A stretch of DNA of 64,000 nt from Anaerocolumna sp. AGMB13025 (GTDB lineage Bacteria; Bacillota; Clostridia; Lachnospirales; Lachnospiraceae). A model generated the notes under the pieces. That model saw nothing but the letters and a program-made list of their open reading frames with translations. It had not been told where the DNA came from and ran no database searches. Made by a program: the position numbers and the translations under genes. Shown piece by piece: positions 9,367 through 18,549 of this stretch. Location of the stretch: positions 923,001-987,000 of the forward strand of contig NZ_CP121445.1 of the NCBI RefSeq assembly GCF_029689925.1, given 5' to 3'. Each line of letters begins with the position of its first letter. Position 1 is the stretch's first letter.

Positions 9367-10402
9367 TAATCTAGTAAAGCGTAATATTACAATATATGAT
9401 ATAGCAAAGGAAATCGGAATATCCGCCGCTACGGTATCCAGAGCAATATCCGGCAGAGGCTATGTTTCAGAAAAGAATAAAACCCGGATATTTGAACTGG
9501 TGGAAAAGTATAATTTCAGACCCAATACCTTTGCTCAGAATTTGAAGGCAGGCTTTACTAAAACCATAGGATATATCGTTCCCCATATCGGGAATGAGTA
9601 TTTTGCCAAGGTATATTATGAGTTTGAGAAGTGGGCCTCGAGCCATGGATATATGACTATACTGCTTAATTCCAAGGGCGATTATGAGCTTGAGTCAAAG
9701 CTTCTTAGTTCATTAAAAGAAAAGCATGTTGATGGTATTGTCATGATGGGCGGACGTATCGACGCGATGGAGCTGCCAGAAAGATATATTAAAGAAATAC
9801 AGGAATTAAAACAGATAATTCCCTTCATTGCCTGTGGCGCAAAAGTAGAGCGTTTTGGCTGTACCGGAGTATACTCAGACGATGAAAAAGGTGTAGGACA
9901 ATTACTGGATTTTTTGAAAACCAAAGGATATAAACGGATTTGCTTTATTGGTGGCGGCGATGAATATTATCCATCTTATTATAAAAAAATATGTTCCTAT
10001 CGTCTTTCAGAGAAGTTAAACCTTGATGTATCGGTAAGATGGCTAACAGGCTATGAGGTATTTAGTTATGAGTCTGGCTATGAAAGTATGAAGATAATAC
10101 TAAAAGAAGAATCTTACCCGGAGGTAATATGCGGTATCAATGATTATGTTGCCCTGGGGGCGGTCAATGCCATAATGGAGGCCGGACTTCGGGTGCCGGA
10201 GGATATTGCGGTTACGGGATATGATAATGTCAGCATAGCAACAATGACCCCGGTTCAGATTACTTCAGTGAACCCCCGTTATGAGTATTATGGCAAAAAG
10301 GTTTTTAACAGCCTGCAAAAATTAATACTGAAAAAGGAAGTACATGGAGAGTCGGTTGTATTGGTAAAACCAGAACTTATTGTTCGTAATAGTACCTTGT
10401 AA
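9347..10402 (+). CDS. LacI-family transcriptional regulator
   Basis: 351 residues. The N-terminal helix-turn-helix and hinge are clear (ITIYDIAKEIGISAATVSRA, residues about 14-33, then a hinge helix near NTFAQNLK). A periplasmic-binding-protein-like sugar domain follows (residues about 65-345), with family signatures such as VDGIVMMGG and an end segment VAVTGYDNV. It starts inside the GH30 gene (20 bp overlap); ATG 9347 with AAGGG five bases upstream is preferred over GTG 9344. A palindrome of the LacI/CcpA operator type lies after this gene before the GH35 gene (10466-10483), so it probably represses or activates the neighbouring glycan genes in response to a sugar. The effector is unknown. 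Confidence 0.9.
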   Translation: MIISDDSNLVKRNITIYDIAKEIGISAATVSRAISGRGYVSEKNKTRIFELVEKYNFRPNTFAQNLKAGFTKTIGYIVPHIGNEYFAKVYYEFEKWASSHGYMTILLNSKGDYELESKLLSSLKEKHVDGIVMMGGRIDAMELPERYIKEIQELKQIIPFIACGAKVERFGCTGVYSDDEKGVGQLLDFLKTKGYKRICFIGGGDEYYPSYYKKICSYRLSEKLNLDVSVRWLTGYEVFSYESGYESMKIILKEESYPEVICGINDYVALGAVNAIMEAGLRVPEDIAVTGYDNVSIATMTPVQITSVNPRYEYYGKKVFNSLQKLILKKEVHGESVVLVKPELIVRNSTL

Positions 10403-10410
10403 AGATAGGC

Positions 10411-10459
10411 ATAAACTGCCTTTCTGCTCATGATAAAGCAGTAAAGGCAGTTTATTTTT
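10411..10459 (+). terminator. Rho-independent terminator after the LacI gene
   Basis: AAACTGCCTTTCTGCT and AAGCAGTAAAGGCAGTTT form a long stem around a short loop, followed by ATTTTTA. It separates the GH30-lacI unit from the GH35 operon. Confidence 0.8.
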
Positions 10460-10465
10460 ATCCGA

Positions 10466-10483
10466 TGTGTAACCGATTACACA
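10466..10483. promoter_or_regulatory. Likely LacI-type operator
   Basis: TGTGTAACCGATTACACA is an almost perfect even-length palindrome with a central CG, the usual form of LacI/GalR-family operators. It lies 28 bp before the GH35 start and just after the LacI gene, so this regulator is the obvious candidate to bind it. Confidence 0.65.
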
Positions 10484-10510
10484 ATATAAAGAGCTAACAG
10501 GAGGCAAAAA

Positions 10511-12256
10511 ATGAGTTTATTTGAAATAAAAGATCAGTTTTACTATAATGGAAAACCGGTTCAGATTATATCTGGAGCCATTCATTATTTTCGTATTGTT
10601 CCACAGCATTGGAGGGACTGTTTGTTAAAGCTAAAGGCAATGGGCTGCAATACGGTGGAAACCTATATACCCTGGAATATGCATGAGCCTAAAAAGGGAG
10701 AATTCCATTTTGAAGGGCTCACAGATATTAAGCAGTTTGTACAGACTGCGGCAGATTTAGGGCTTTGGGTGATTATCCGTCCCTCCCCTTATATCTGCGC
10801 GGAATGGGAGTTTGGCGGTCTGCCAGCCTGGTTGTTAAAAGAGGATGGGATGCATTTAAGAAGCGTATATGAACCATTTTTAAAGCATGTGGATGAATAT
10901 TACAGTAAGTTATTTAAAGTGATAGGACCACTTCAGCTTCCATATGGCGGTCCTGTTATTATGATGCAGATTGAAAATGAATATGGGTATTACGGTGATG
11001 ACACCGCTTATATGGAAGCAATCAAGGCACTTATGCTAAAACACGGAGCAAAGGTTCCTTTACTTACCTCGGATGGACCCTGGGGAGATGCCATGGTCTG
11101 CGGCAAATTAGAAGGGGTTCTCCCTACCGGCAATTTCGGGTCTAAGATGAAGTCACAATTTGAAACCTTAAAAAAGCATACGGATGGCGGTCCTTTGATG
11201 TGTATGGAGTTTTGGGTGGGCTGGTTTGACCATTGGGGCAATGGCGGTCATGTCACTTCGAATCTGGAAGATAATTGTATGGATTTAAAGGAGGCATTGC
11301 TATACGGAAATATTAACATCTATATGTTTATTGGCGGAACCAATTTTGGTTTTATGAATGGCTCTAATTATTATAATGTACTGACTCCGGATGTTACCTC
11401 CTACGATTACGATGCCGTATTAACCGAAAGCGGTGATATCACTCAAAAATACTTAGAATTTCAGAAGGTAATAGGAGAACACATTAAGCTGCCTGAGGTA
11501 AAGCTTGCTAACAGACCAGAAAAAGCAGCCTATGGAGAGCTATTCGTAAAGGATAGGGTCAGCTTATTTTCTGTTCTTTCAGATATCTCAGAACCGGTAA
11601 AAGACACCTTCCCAAAATCCATGGAACGGCTCGGACAAAGTTATGGCTATATACTTTACCACTCTAGCCTGAGTAAGGAAGAAAAATTGGAACAATTAAG
11701 ATTATGGGATGCCAATGACAGAGCCAATGTATTTATTAACGAGGAACCTGTGATTACGTTATACGACAGAGAGCTACTAACGGAACATGAAGTAGTCTTT
11801 ACCTTTGAGAAAAACAGCAATATTGATATATTGATGGAAAATATGGGAAGGGTCAATTTCGGTCCCTTACTGGAGAGACAGAGAAAAGGAATAGATGGCT
11901 GTGTACAGATTAATGGTCATATGCATATGAATTGGACCCACTACCCCCTGCCTCTTGATAATTTGTCTAAGCTTAATTTTACAAAGGAATATAAAAAAGG
12001 CGTTCCAGCATTTTACCGATTTGATTTATGGGTGGAGGAATTAGGCGATACCTATATTGATCTGGAAGGCTGGGGCAAGGGCTGTGTCTTTATAAATGGT
12101 TTTAACCTGGGACGTTTCTGGGAGATAGGACCGCAAAAACGCCTATATCTGCCGGCACCGCTGCTAATACAGGGACAAAATGAAATCATAATTTTTGAAA
12201 CCGAAGGAAAAGCCTGTGAAACCATATTTTTGAAGGATAAACCGGATCTTGGTTAA
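10511..12256 (+). CDS. GH35 beta-galactosidase
   Basis: 581 residues, cytoplasmic (no signal peptide), with AGGAGG nine bases before the ATG. The TIM barrel opens with the family signature SGAIHYFRI, then PWNMHEP, PSPYICAEWEFGGLPAWL and MMQIENEYG. E157 in NEYG is the acid/base and E233 in MCMEFW the nucleophile. The C-terminal half (from about residue 380) is the usual beta-sandwich pair ending GKGCVFINGFNLGRFW. It releases terminal beta-galactose from imported oligosaccharides. It follows a LacI-type operator and is 27 bp from the next gene, so the two are probably co-transcribed. Beta-1,6- or 1,3-linked galactan fragments are a reasonable but untested substrate. Confidence 0.92.
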   Translation: MSLFEIKDQFYYNGKPVQIISGAIHYFRIVPQHWRDCLLKLKAMGCNTVETYIPWNMHEPKKGEFHFEGLTDIKQFVQTAADLGLWVIIRPSPYICAEWEFGGLPAWLLKEDGMHLRSVYEPFLKHVDEYYSKLFKVIGPLQLPYGGPVIMMQIENEYGYYGDDTAYMEAIKALMLKHGAKVPLLTSDGPWGDAMVCGKLEGVLPTGNFGSKMKSQFETLKKHTDGGPLMCMEFWVGWFDHWGNGGHVTSNLEDNCMDLKEALLYGNINIYMFIGGTNFGFMNGSNYYNVLTPDVTSYDYDAVLTESGDITQKYLEFQKVIGEHIKLPEVKLANRPEKAAYGELFVKDRVSLFSVLSDISEPVKDTFPKSMERLGQSYGYILYHSSLSKEEKLEQLRLWDANDRANVFINEEPVITLYDRELLTEHEVVFTFEKNSNIDILMENMGRVNFGPLLERQRKGIDGCVQINGHMHMNWTHYPLPLDNLSKLNFTKEYKKGVPAFYRFDLWVEELGDTYIDLEGWGKGCVFINGFNLGRFWEIGPQKRLYLPAPLLIQGQNEIIIFETEGKACETIFLKDKPDLG

Positions 12257-12283
12257 AGAGCCTGGAAGAAAGGAATAGTAAAT

Positions 12284-14731
12284 ATGCAGGAATTAAAATA
12301 TAAAATTGGTTATAATGACTCCATAAACCGCTGGTGGATTAGCGAACCGGAAAGGGAAGCTTTTGCAGCACCCTATGAAACCTTTGAGGCAGAAGTAAAT
12401 CTTGGAGAAGCCTATGTCCAGATTGTATATCCGGTAAGAAGAGAATTCTTAAAGGAAAACCGGATTCAAAAGGTCCAGTATTATAACGGAGAATATCAAA
12501 GGGTTTACTTTCCCTTTGAGAATAACCGTATTGATTTCACTACCTTTATTAATACGCCTCATTATATTTCTGTAAATGCCAAGACACAGCTTTATGCAAA
12601 GCAGACCGGTGACTATCCTTTTGAACTTTATACCTGCGGAGGTATGAAGGTATGGGCAAATGGGGAAGAAATCATTTGCTTTCATCCCTATAACAGGAAT
12701 ATACCAGAGTTAGCCTGTGTAGAACTGCCCTTAAAGGAAGGCTGCAATGACATAGTAGTCTATGCCGATGAACTTGCAGAACGGGATGTATTCTTCTATT
12801 TCGAAATGAGATATAAAGGTAAGGAAGAGCTTACCGGCGCAATCCAGATAAATACAGATACCAAAAAAGTGAAAGAAATAGAAGCCTTCTTAAAAAGCTG
12901 TTATCTGCCCAGAGATCTTATAACCAAGGGACAGCTTACAGTTGCTATGGATCCCTCCTGTTTGAGCGAAGAGATTACATTGTCTGTTACGAACCTGGAG
13001 GGATTTTATAAGGATAACAAGGTAAAAAGCCTTAACTATCAGGTAAATAAGAACACGAAAGATATTTATCTTGGTGATACAAAAGAGTATAACGTAGGAG
13101 TATTCCGGTTTTCACTTACCTGTGATATCGGTGAGTTTAAAATAGCAAGGGAATTTGTTCTTGGCAATATGCCCGCAAAGCATGTAAGCCTTGCACCGGC
13201 AGATACCATAGCACAGAGAAAGCAGCAGGGGCTGGATTTTGTATGTGATTATGGTGAAAAATTAGTAAACCGTACCATGGCTATACTAAACCGGCAGCAA
13301 AAGATGACGGATATTGCCTATGAGTGTCTTGATATCTGTATTAAGAAAGTGGAAAATAAAGAGGACTGCGCTGATTTTTATCTGCCTCAGTTAATCCAGT
13401 TAGTGATTCAGTACCGGAAGTATCTTTCTGAGGAATTATATGAGAGGATTAAAAAAAGCATACTGAATTTCCGTTACTGGATTGATGAACCAGGCAATGA
13501 TGTTATGTGGTATTTCAGTGAGAATCATGCTTTGCTGTTCCACATCAGTCAATATCTTGCCGGATATTTATATCCGGAGGATACCTTTTGTGCCAGCGGC
13601 AAAAAGGGCAGGGAACAGTATCGCATCGGCAGGGAACGGATTGAAAAGTGGTTCAACACTTTTGAACAATACGGATATGCCGAATGGAATTCAGCCACCT
13701 ATATTCCGGTTGATTTAATCGGTTTCTTTGTCTTATATAATGTGCCCCCGGATCAAGATATTATATCCCGGGTAACAAAAGCACTGGATTTTACCTTTGG
13801 TATTATCAAGTTAAATACCTTCTCCGGTATTATGTGTTCCAGCTATGGCAGAGCCTATGAGGAAACCTTAAAGGTAAGGCAGCTATTAGAACCCAACTTT
13901 TTTTCATGGATTACTACCGGCAAAGGTTATGTAACCTCAGAATCCAGAGCTGCATCTCTTTACTGCCTGTCGGATTATGTTCCCTCAGACTGTAACGGGG
14001 AGGTAATACTTGGGGATAAGGAATGGATGGCAATGGAACTTGATCAGGGGATTAATAAAGTAAAGACCTATGCTTACCGGACCAAGGATTACTTTATGGC
14101 CTGTGTCAGACGATTTAAGCCTTTTGTTCATGGTCACCAGCAGCACCTGATGAATGCAGCTCTGGGGGAGAGAGGGGTTCAGTTTTATATTAATCATCCC
14201 GGAGAACGTCCCTTTAGCGGAGGTAACCGTCCGGCTTACTGGGCTGGTAATGGAACGATTCCTTATATTGAACAGTATCGTGATTTGATGCTGATGCTTT
14301 ATCAGATCAATCCAGAAGAATTGGTTCATTATATCCATGCGTATACACCGGTTTATGAATACGATGAATATGAAATAAAGGATAATTGGCTGTTAATACG
14401 AGTCAATAATACCTACCTGGGAGCTTATTTCAGTAATGGTATAAGCCTCGTTAAGGAAGGTGCAAATACAGGTAAAGAGGTAATCTCCATGGGGTTAAAG
14501 AGTGCAGTGATTATTCGGTGCGGTTCCGATTTGGAATTTCAAAGCTTTGAGGATTTTTGTGATCAGATGCTTGCAATTCAAGTGGAATATGACGGTTGTC
14601 AAACACTACAGTTTACAGACCCCGCCTATGGTGAGGTACACCTAAAGTCTCTGGATTCGGTATGGATTGGAGGAAAGGAATTACCTTATCAGGAGTCGCC
14701 AAAACTTACGATTACCAGAGGTGAAAGATAG
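12284..14731 (+). CDS. Unclassified 815-residue protein, probable glycan-active enzyme
   Basis: I cannot assign this protein to a named family. Residues 1-290 look like beta-sandwich modules (short strands, KVWANGEEI, CVELPLKEGCNDIVVYAD). Residues about 320-640 are mostly helical, with RYWIDEPGNDVMWYFSENH, YAEWNSATY and TSESRAASL, which resembles an (alpha/alpha)6 toroid with conserved acids and aromatics. The C-terminus returns to strands. There is no signal peptide, so it is probably cytoplasmic like the GH35 enzyme 27 bp upstream. Its place between a beta-galactosidase and a CehA-type hydrolase suggests it acts on the same imported oligosaccharides, perhaps as a hydrolase or lyase on an acidic sugar; this is inference. 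AAAGGAAT at 12270-12277 is a modest ribosome site. Confidence 0.5.
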   Translation: MQELKYKIGYNDSINRWWISEPEREAFAAPYETFEAEVNLGEAYVQIVYPVRREFLKENRIQKVQYYNGEYQRVYFPFENNRIDFTTFINTPHYISVNAKTQLYAKQTGDYPFELYTCGGMKVWANGEEIICFHPYNRNIPELACVELPLKEGCNDIVVYADELAERDVFFYFEMRYKGKEELTGAIQINTDTKKVKEIEAFLKSCYLPRDLITKGQLTVAMDPSCLSEEITLSVTNLEGFYKDNKVKSLNYQVNKNTKDIYLGDTKEYNVGVFRFSLTCDIGEFKIAREFVLGNMPAKHVSLAPADTIAQRKQQGLDFVCDYGEKLVNRTMAILNRQQKMTDIAYECLDICIKKVENKEDCADFYLPQLIQLVIQYRKYLSEELYERIKKSILNFRYWIDEPGNDVMWYFSENHALLFHISQYLAGYLYPEDTFCASGKKGREQYRIGRERIEKWFNTFEQYGYAEWNSATYIPVDLIGFFVLYNVPPDQDIISRVTKALDFTFGIIKLNTFSGIMCSSYGRAYEETLKVRQLLEPNFFSWITTGKGYVTSESRAASLYCLSDYVPSDCNGEVILGDKEWMAMELDQGINKVKTYAYRTKDYFMACVRRFKPFVHGHQQHLMNAALGERGVQFYINHPGERPFSGGNRPAYWAGNGTIPYIEQYRDLMLMLYQINPEELVHYIHAYTPVYEYDEYEIKDNWLLIRVNNTYLGAYFSNGISLVKEGANTGKEVISMGLKSAVIIRCGSDLEFQSFEDFCDQMLAIQVEYDGCQTLQFTDPAYGEVHLKSLDSVWIGGKELPYQESPKLTITRGER

Positions 14732-14865
14732 AGCTTAACAGCGTAAATACGTTAGAGGCAGGTTTACCGAAGCCGCTTTCTTAACCGGTGTAGACTCTTA
14801 CCGGAGGAAGTATGGGAGGAAAGTTACTTGCAGATTCAAAAAATGAATAAGTAAGCTTGAAAGGC

Positions 14866-14899
14866 AAGGGTCTGTTGCATGAATTGGCAATAGTCCCTT
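14866..14899 (+). promoter_or_regulatory. Leader hairpin before the CehA-type gene
   Basis: AAGGG-T-CT-G-TTGC pairs with GCAA-T-AG-T-CCCTT around an eight-base loop, ending five bases before the AGGTG ribosome site of the gene at 14915. No T-run follows, so it is a leader structure and not a terminator. The rest of 14732-14865 holds nothing I recognise. Confidence 0.4.
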
Positions 14900-14914
14900 G
14901 AAACAGGTGTAAAA

Positions 14915-16711
14915 ATGTCAAAGTGGACCAAGTTTTTATCAATCGCTATTGATATTCTCTCAGGCAGTGAAGCCGTAAAAGGAGAGGGTATGGCTATAGA
15001 GGACTTAAGTAAGTTTCTTCTTTGGTTGGAGGAGTTGTGTAATCACCACGATTTGCATTACCAGAAAAAAATTTTGGCTGCTGATTATGGCAAGGTGTAT
15101 TTCCAGGTGCAGGATGAAGATAAAATTGGTGTTAATTCACAGGTAAAACTATACCAGGTAAAGGCAGGCGAAGCAGTCACAGATTATCAATCTGAGAATT
15201 TTAACGCTGAGAATTATAACGCAGAGAATTATAACGCAGAGAATTATAACGCAGAGAATTATGAAGCAGAGAAGTATGTTGCTGATTATTATGGCACTGA
15301 TAAGTCTGACACTGATAAGTCTGACACTGTAAATCATAATGCTATGAATTATGGTACTGTGACAGGCAGGAAACGGATGCTTCGCAGAATTACAGATAGA
15401 AACGGCAGCCTGGAGGTAACGTTACCGGCTGGTAATTATTATGCAGAAATCTCCAAGGGTTCAGAGTATGAGATAATAGGGAAAACATTTAAGGTGTTGC
15501 CTGGTAAGAGTTTAGAGCTATCAGAGAAGCTAAAGCCCATCATCAAGCTAAAAGAGAAGGGGTGGTATTGTGGGGACCTGCACCACCATAGTATTTTTAG
15601 CAGTCCTGTATATGGTGGGGATGATCCGGTGGTTGAAACTCCGGAAGAGGTATATTTATCAATGCTTGCTATGGGTTCCTCCTTTGGAGCTTTGAGTGAT
15701 CATCATAATATATTAAATCACAAGATATGGAAACGGTTTCAAAGCGAACGGTTCCTTCCAGTCATATCTAAGGAAATCTCGACCTCTAATGGACATGTAA
15801 TGGCTATGGGAGCCGAGGAGGATGTCATCTATCAGATTCCTGCTGGAAAAGACCGTACCGATAAGAATCTAAGGAAGGAATTTATACGAGTTGTTGACCA
15901 AATTCGTCTGGCAGGAGGATTGCCTCAGATAAACCATCCAAGAGAACATAGCAGTTCCATCTCATGGAATGAAAATTATAATGATATCCTCCCCATTTTT
16001 GATACCATGGAAGTGTGGAATGGCTCTAACCCTATGATGCCTGGAACCACCAATGGAAAAGCCTTTACACTGTGGTTAAGCCTATTGGAGCAAGGTATTT
16101 TTATTCCGGCTACGGCAGGCAGTGACACCCATAATATATTGGCGGATGATTACCAGGAATATTTTGAGAAGTTCCATCACCTGGCTGAAACAGTACAATC
16201 CGGACAGATTACCATACCCAAAGAACTGGAGTCTGAAGAATTGTTCTTATTAAGAATAAACAATTATTCTTTGCCAATTATGGAAAAATGGGCAAACACC
16301 AACTTATCTACTGTAGGGGTAAGAAACTATGTATATGTGGAGGAAAAATTGACACAGGAAAACCTTTTGACAGCTCTAAGAGCCGGACATAGCTTTATCA
16401 CCAACGGACCAATACTTATTCCAGAAATTGCAGGAAAGTTTCCCGGCGATATAGTAAAGATAGACTCAACAACCAAAGAAATCAATTTAACTATTATTGG
16501 AAACCGACCGTTAAAAACCTTATATCTATACACGAATGGTGGAAGAAAGAAGAGAAGCCCTCTTAAGTTAAATGCTTTGGAACGGGGAAAATATGACTAC
16601 AGCACAATATTAACTGATTTTGAGACAAAAAATCTAAAATGGATGTTCTTTCAGGTAGATGAGGACTGTACGAATATGGCAATCACCAATCCAATATTTT
16701 TTGAAATTTAA
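14915..16711 (+). CDS. CehA/McbA-type PHP-domain metallohydrolase
   Basis: 598 residues. The C-terminal part is a PHP-type metallohydrolase: GDLHHHSIFS near residue 224 and LSDHHN near 262 supply the first metal ligands, QINHPREH near 345 and AGSDTHN near 402 the later ones. The family hydrolyses phosphoesters or, in CehA and McbA, carbamate esters. The first 190 residues carry a transthyretin-like strand module interrupted by a low-complexity repeat (ENYNA x6, then TDKSD x2) encoded by 15-bp tandem repeats. It is the last gene of the glycan cluster, behind its own leader hairpin. A role in removing a substituent from an imported sugar is inference. Confidence 0.72.
   Translation: MSKWTKFLSIAIDILSGSEAVKGEGMAIEDLSKFLLWLEELCNHHDLHYQKKILAADYGKVYFQVQDEDKIGVNSQVKLYQVKAGEAVTDYQSENFNAENYNAENYNAENYNAENYEAEKYVADYYGTDKSDTDKSDTVNHNAMNYGTVTGRKRMLRRITDRNGSLEVTLPAGNYYAEISKGSEYEIIGKTFKVLPGKSLELSEKLKPIIKLKEKGWYCGDLHHHSIFSSPVYGGDDPVVETPEEVYLSMLAMGSSFGALSDHHNILNHKIWKRFQSERFLPVISKEISTSNGHVMAMGAEEDVIYQIPAGKDRTDKNLRKEFIRVVDQIRLAGGLPQINHPREHSSSISWNENYNDILPIFDTMEVWNGSNPMMPGTTNGKAFTLWLSLLEQGIFIPATAGSDTHNILADDYQEYFEKFHHLAETVQSGQITIPKELESEELFLLRINNYSLPIMEKWANTNLSTVGVRNYVYVEEKLTQENLLTALRAGHSFITNGPILIPEIAGKFPGDIVKIDSTTKEINLTIIGNRPLKTLYLYTNGGRKKRSPLKLNALERGKYDYSTILTDFETKNLKWMFFQVDEDCTNMAITNPIFFEI
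15194..15283 (+). repeat. In-frame 15-bp tandem repeat, six units
   Basis: Six copies of GAGAATTATAACGCA with few changes, encoding ENYNA-type pentapeptides. It is followed by two 15-bp copies encoding TDKSD (15301-15330). The near identity of the central units suggests recent expansion by slippage. Confidence 0.9.
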
Positions 16712-16774
16712 CCTGGCAGAGAAACCAAAGGTGTTATGGCAAAATTACAGGCTATAAATAGAGAATTAGCACCC

Positions 16775-17473
16775 TTACTTGTCTTTCGCTGCATTCTCAT
16801 CGATGTAAGCCATAACATCATTTTTTAGCATCTCCCAGGCATCTTCGTGTTCCACATAATAAAGGGGACATAACTTACCGTTTACATCATAATGTCTGAT
16901 AATATCATCCCGATCTAAATTATATTCTTTACATAACCAGGCTAGCAGTTTAATAAGAGAACCATAAGTAGAATCATTAAATTTCCCAGTCTCATCAGGG
17001 TGACAGCATTCTATAGATATAGTATCCTCATTGCGGTTATTTGAAGCAAAAGAAATTTCATCCAAAGGAATACATTGAATAATCTCTCCTTTCAGTCCAA
17101 TAACAAAATGGCTGCTGGCAGAAGTTTCTTTACTAATCCGTAAATTCTCAAAGTAATTCCGGTTTGCCTCGGCACCAGTCTTTGGATTAGCAGTATAATG
17201 AACAACAATACTGTTTACTTTCTTTAAAGGTGTCTGGGGTCTGGAATAATCATTCGGTGTCAAAAACATCTCCATAATCTCAGGCTTTGCAATCGGATTA
17301 GCAGAACGTGTAAAATTTATTAAAGAAAACTTTGTAATATTCATATCCTTTAGTACTGAAACCGACATCAGTAAAACCATAAGAAGAATAAAGAGTGTAA
17401 GAGAAGTAATGGTAAATAACATGAAATATTTTTTCTTGCGCTTCTTTCGAAGCCATTGTTTTTTGGTAAGCAA
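16775..17473 (-). CDS. Membrane-anchored N-acetylmuramoyl-L-alanine amidase (Amidase_2)
   Basis: 232 residues. A basic start (KKQWLRKKRKKK) and one membrane helix (about 17-41) anchor the protein with its C-terminal domain outside. That domain is of the Amidase_2 / T7-lysozyme type, cutting the amide bond between muramic acid and the stem peptide. The zinc ligands are visible as VHYTAN (about residue 92), IRHYDVNGKLCP (His about 194) and the C of KLCP. SSHFVIGLKGEIIQ is the conserved substrate-groove strand. It is followed by a convergent gene end at 16711. It could act in cell-wall turnover or sporulation-related peptidoglycan work; the choice cannot be made from sequence. Confidence 0.85.
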   Translation of the reverse strand: MLTKKQWLRKKRKKKYFMLFTITSLTLFILLMVLLMSVSVLKDMNITKFSLINFTRSANPIAKPEIMEMFLTPNDYSRPQTPLKKVNSIVVHYTANPKTGAEANRNYFENLRISKETSASSHFVIGLKGEIIQCIPLDEISFASNNRNEDTISIECCHPDETGKFNDSTYGSLIKLLAWLCKEYNLDRDDIIRHYDVNGKLCPLYYVEHEDAWEMLKNDVMAYIDENAAKDK

Positions 17474-17750
17474 GGTATTATCCTGCCTTTCTATCTGAAC
17501 TGTAATGAATACAAGAAACTGCTACAAACCTATTTTTCCATAAATAAAGCTCGATTACAAGAGTGAAAAGGTTAAAAATCATTGAGAATATCTTAACGAT
17601 TTCTGAAGCCCTATTAAGAAATAACAATAAAAAGAAACAAAGAAGATATAAATAACCTATCACCACCACTGCTTTCTCACAAAACTATAAACTGATTTTA
17701 TTAAGTACTTCACATACCCATCGCTGCGAAGATTCCTCACATAAAATTCA

Positions 17751-18230
17751 TCACAAAGAAATAATCACATCCCGATGGATAGGGGTATACCCACGGTACT
17801 TAACGCCTGCTGCCTCCAGCATACGCTTGGAAGCCTTTACAATATCTGTATCCGCATATTTGTCAGATAAATAGATAATCTCTGAAATGCCCTTCTGAAT
17901 CAGCGCTTTGGTGCATTCATTGCAGGGAAAGAGGGTAACATAGAGTTTAGCACCTTTCATATGAGTTCCGGTATAATTAAGGATTGCATTCATTTCCGCA
18001 TGGCAGACATAAACGTATTTCGTATCCAATACGGAACCTTCCCGTTCCCAGGGAAATTCGTCGTCAGAACAGCCGATTGGCATACCATTATATCCTACGG
18101 AAAGGATTTTATTATCATCACTTACAATACACGCACCTACGCAAGTATTGGGATCCTTACTGCGTTCTGCCGACAACAGGGCAATCCCCATAAAATATTC
18201 ATCCCATTTTAAATAATCCTGTCTTTTCAT
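17751..18230 (-). CDS. comEB: Deoxycytidylate (dCMP) deaminase, ComEB-like
   Basis: 159 residues. Zinc-dependent deaminase converting dCMP to dUMP for thymidylate synthesis. The metal site is CHAEMNAILNY (His ligand and proton-shuttling Glu) with the two cysteines of FPCNECTKAL; SVGYNGMPIG is the family substrate loop. The length and the early DYLKWDEYFMGIALLSAERS helix match ComEB/Dcd proteins of Firmicutes. The ATG at 18230 lies back-to-back with the Pho-regulated pst operon, separated by about 320 bp that hold promoters in both directions. The 277 bp between it and the amidase hold no supported gene. Confidence 0.9.
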   Translation of the reverse strand: MKRQDYLKWDEYFMGIALLSAERSKDPNTCVGACIVSDDNKILSVGYNGMPIGCSDDEFPWEREGSVLDTKYVYVCHAEMNAILNYTGTHMKGAKLYVTLFPCNECTKALIQKGISEIIYLSDKYADTDIVKASKRMLEAAGVKYRGYTPIHRDVIISL

Positions 18231-18429
18231 TTATCAAATTAACTCCTGTTCTTATGTAATGAAGTACTTGCAGCAACTTTACAAATTTCATTTATTTTAT
18301 ATATTCTAGCATACCAAAATAAGAATGTAAATTGTATATAAGGGCAGAATAAGTGGTAAGCATATGTAAAGTTAATTGTGAAGTGATACTTTACAATGAT
18401 TTTTAAGCAAGTAAGAGAAAGAAATCTAG

Positions 18430-18446
18430 TTTACATAGACTTTACA
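18430..18446 (+). promoter_or_regulatory. Pho box before pstS
   Basis: TTTACA-TAGAC-TTTACA is the direct-repeat form of the PhoP site (two hexamers five bases apart). A further TTTACA lies at 18390-18395, and TATAAC at 18462-18467 is a plausible -10. Control by the PhoP-PhoR pair encoded downstream follows from this. The remainder of 18231-18549 is AT-rich and otherwise featureless. Confidence 0.75.
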
Positions 18447-18549
18447 ATTTAAAAATACCTATATAACAATCGGGAGTTAAAATTCTTTTGTAAGTTGCAG
18501 ATAAAACAAAAAAATTACTAGGGGATACCCAAATATCAGGAGGAAAGAT

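Noticed and set aside
17478..17669. 63-residue hydrophobic minus-strand ORF between dCMP deaminase and amidase
   Set aside because: No ribosome site and no family resemblance; hydrophobicity follows from the T-rich sequence.
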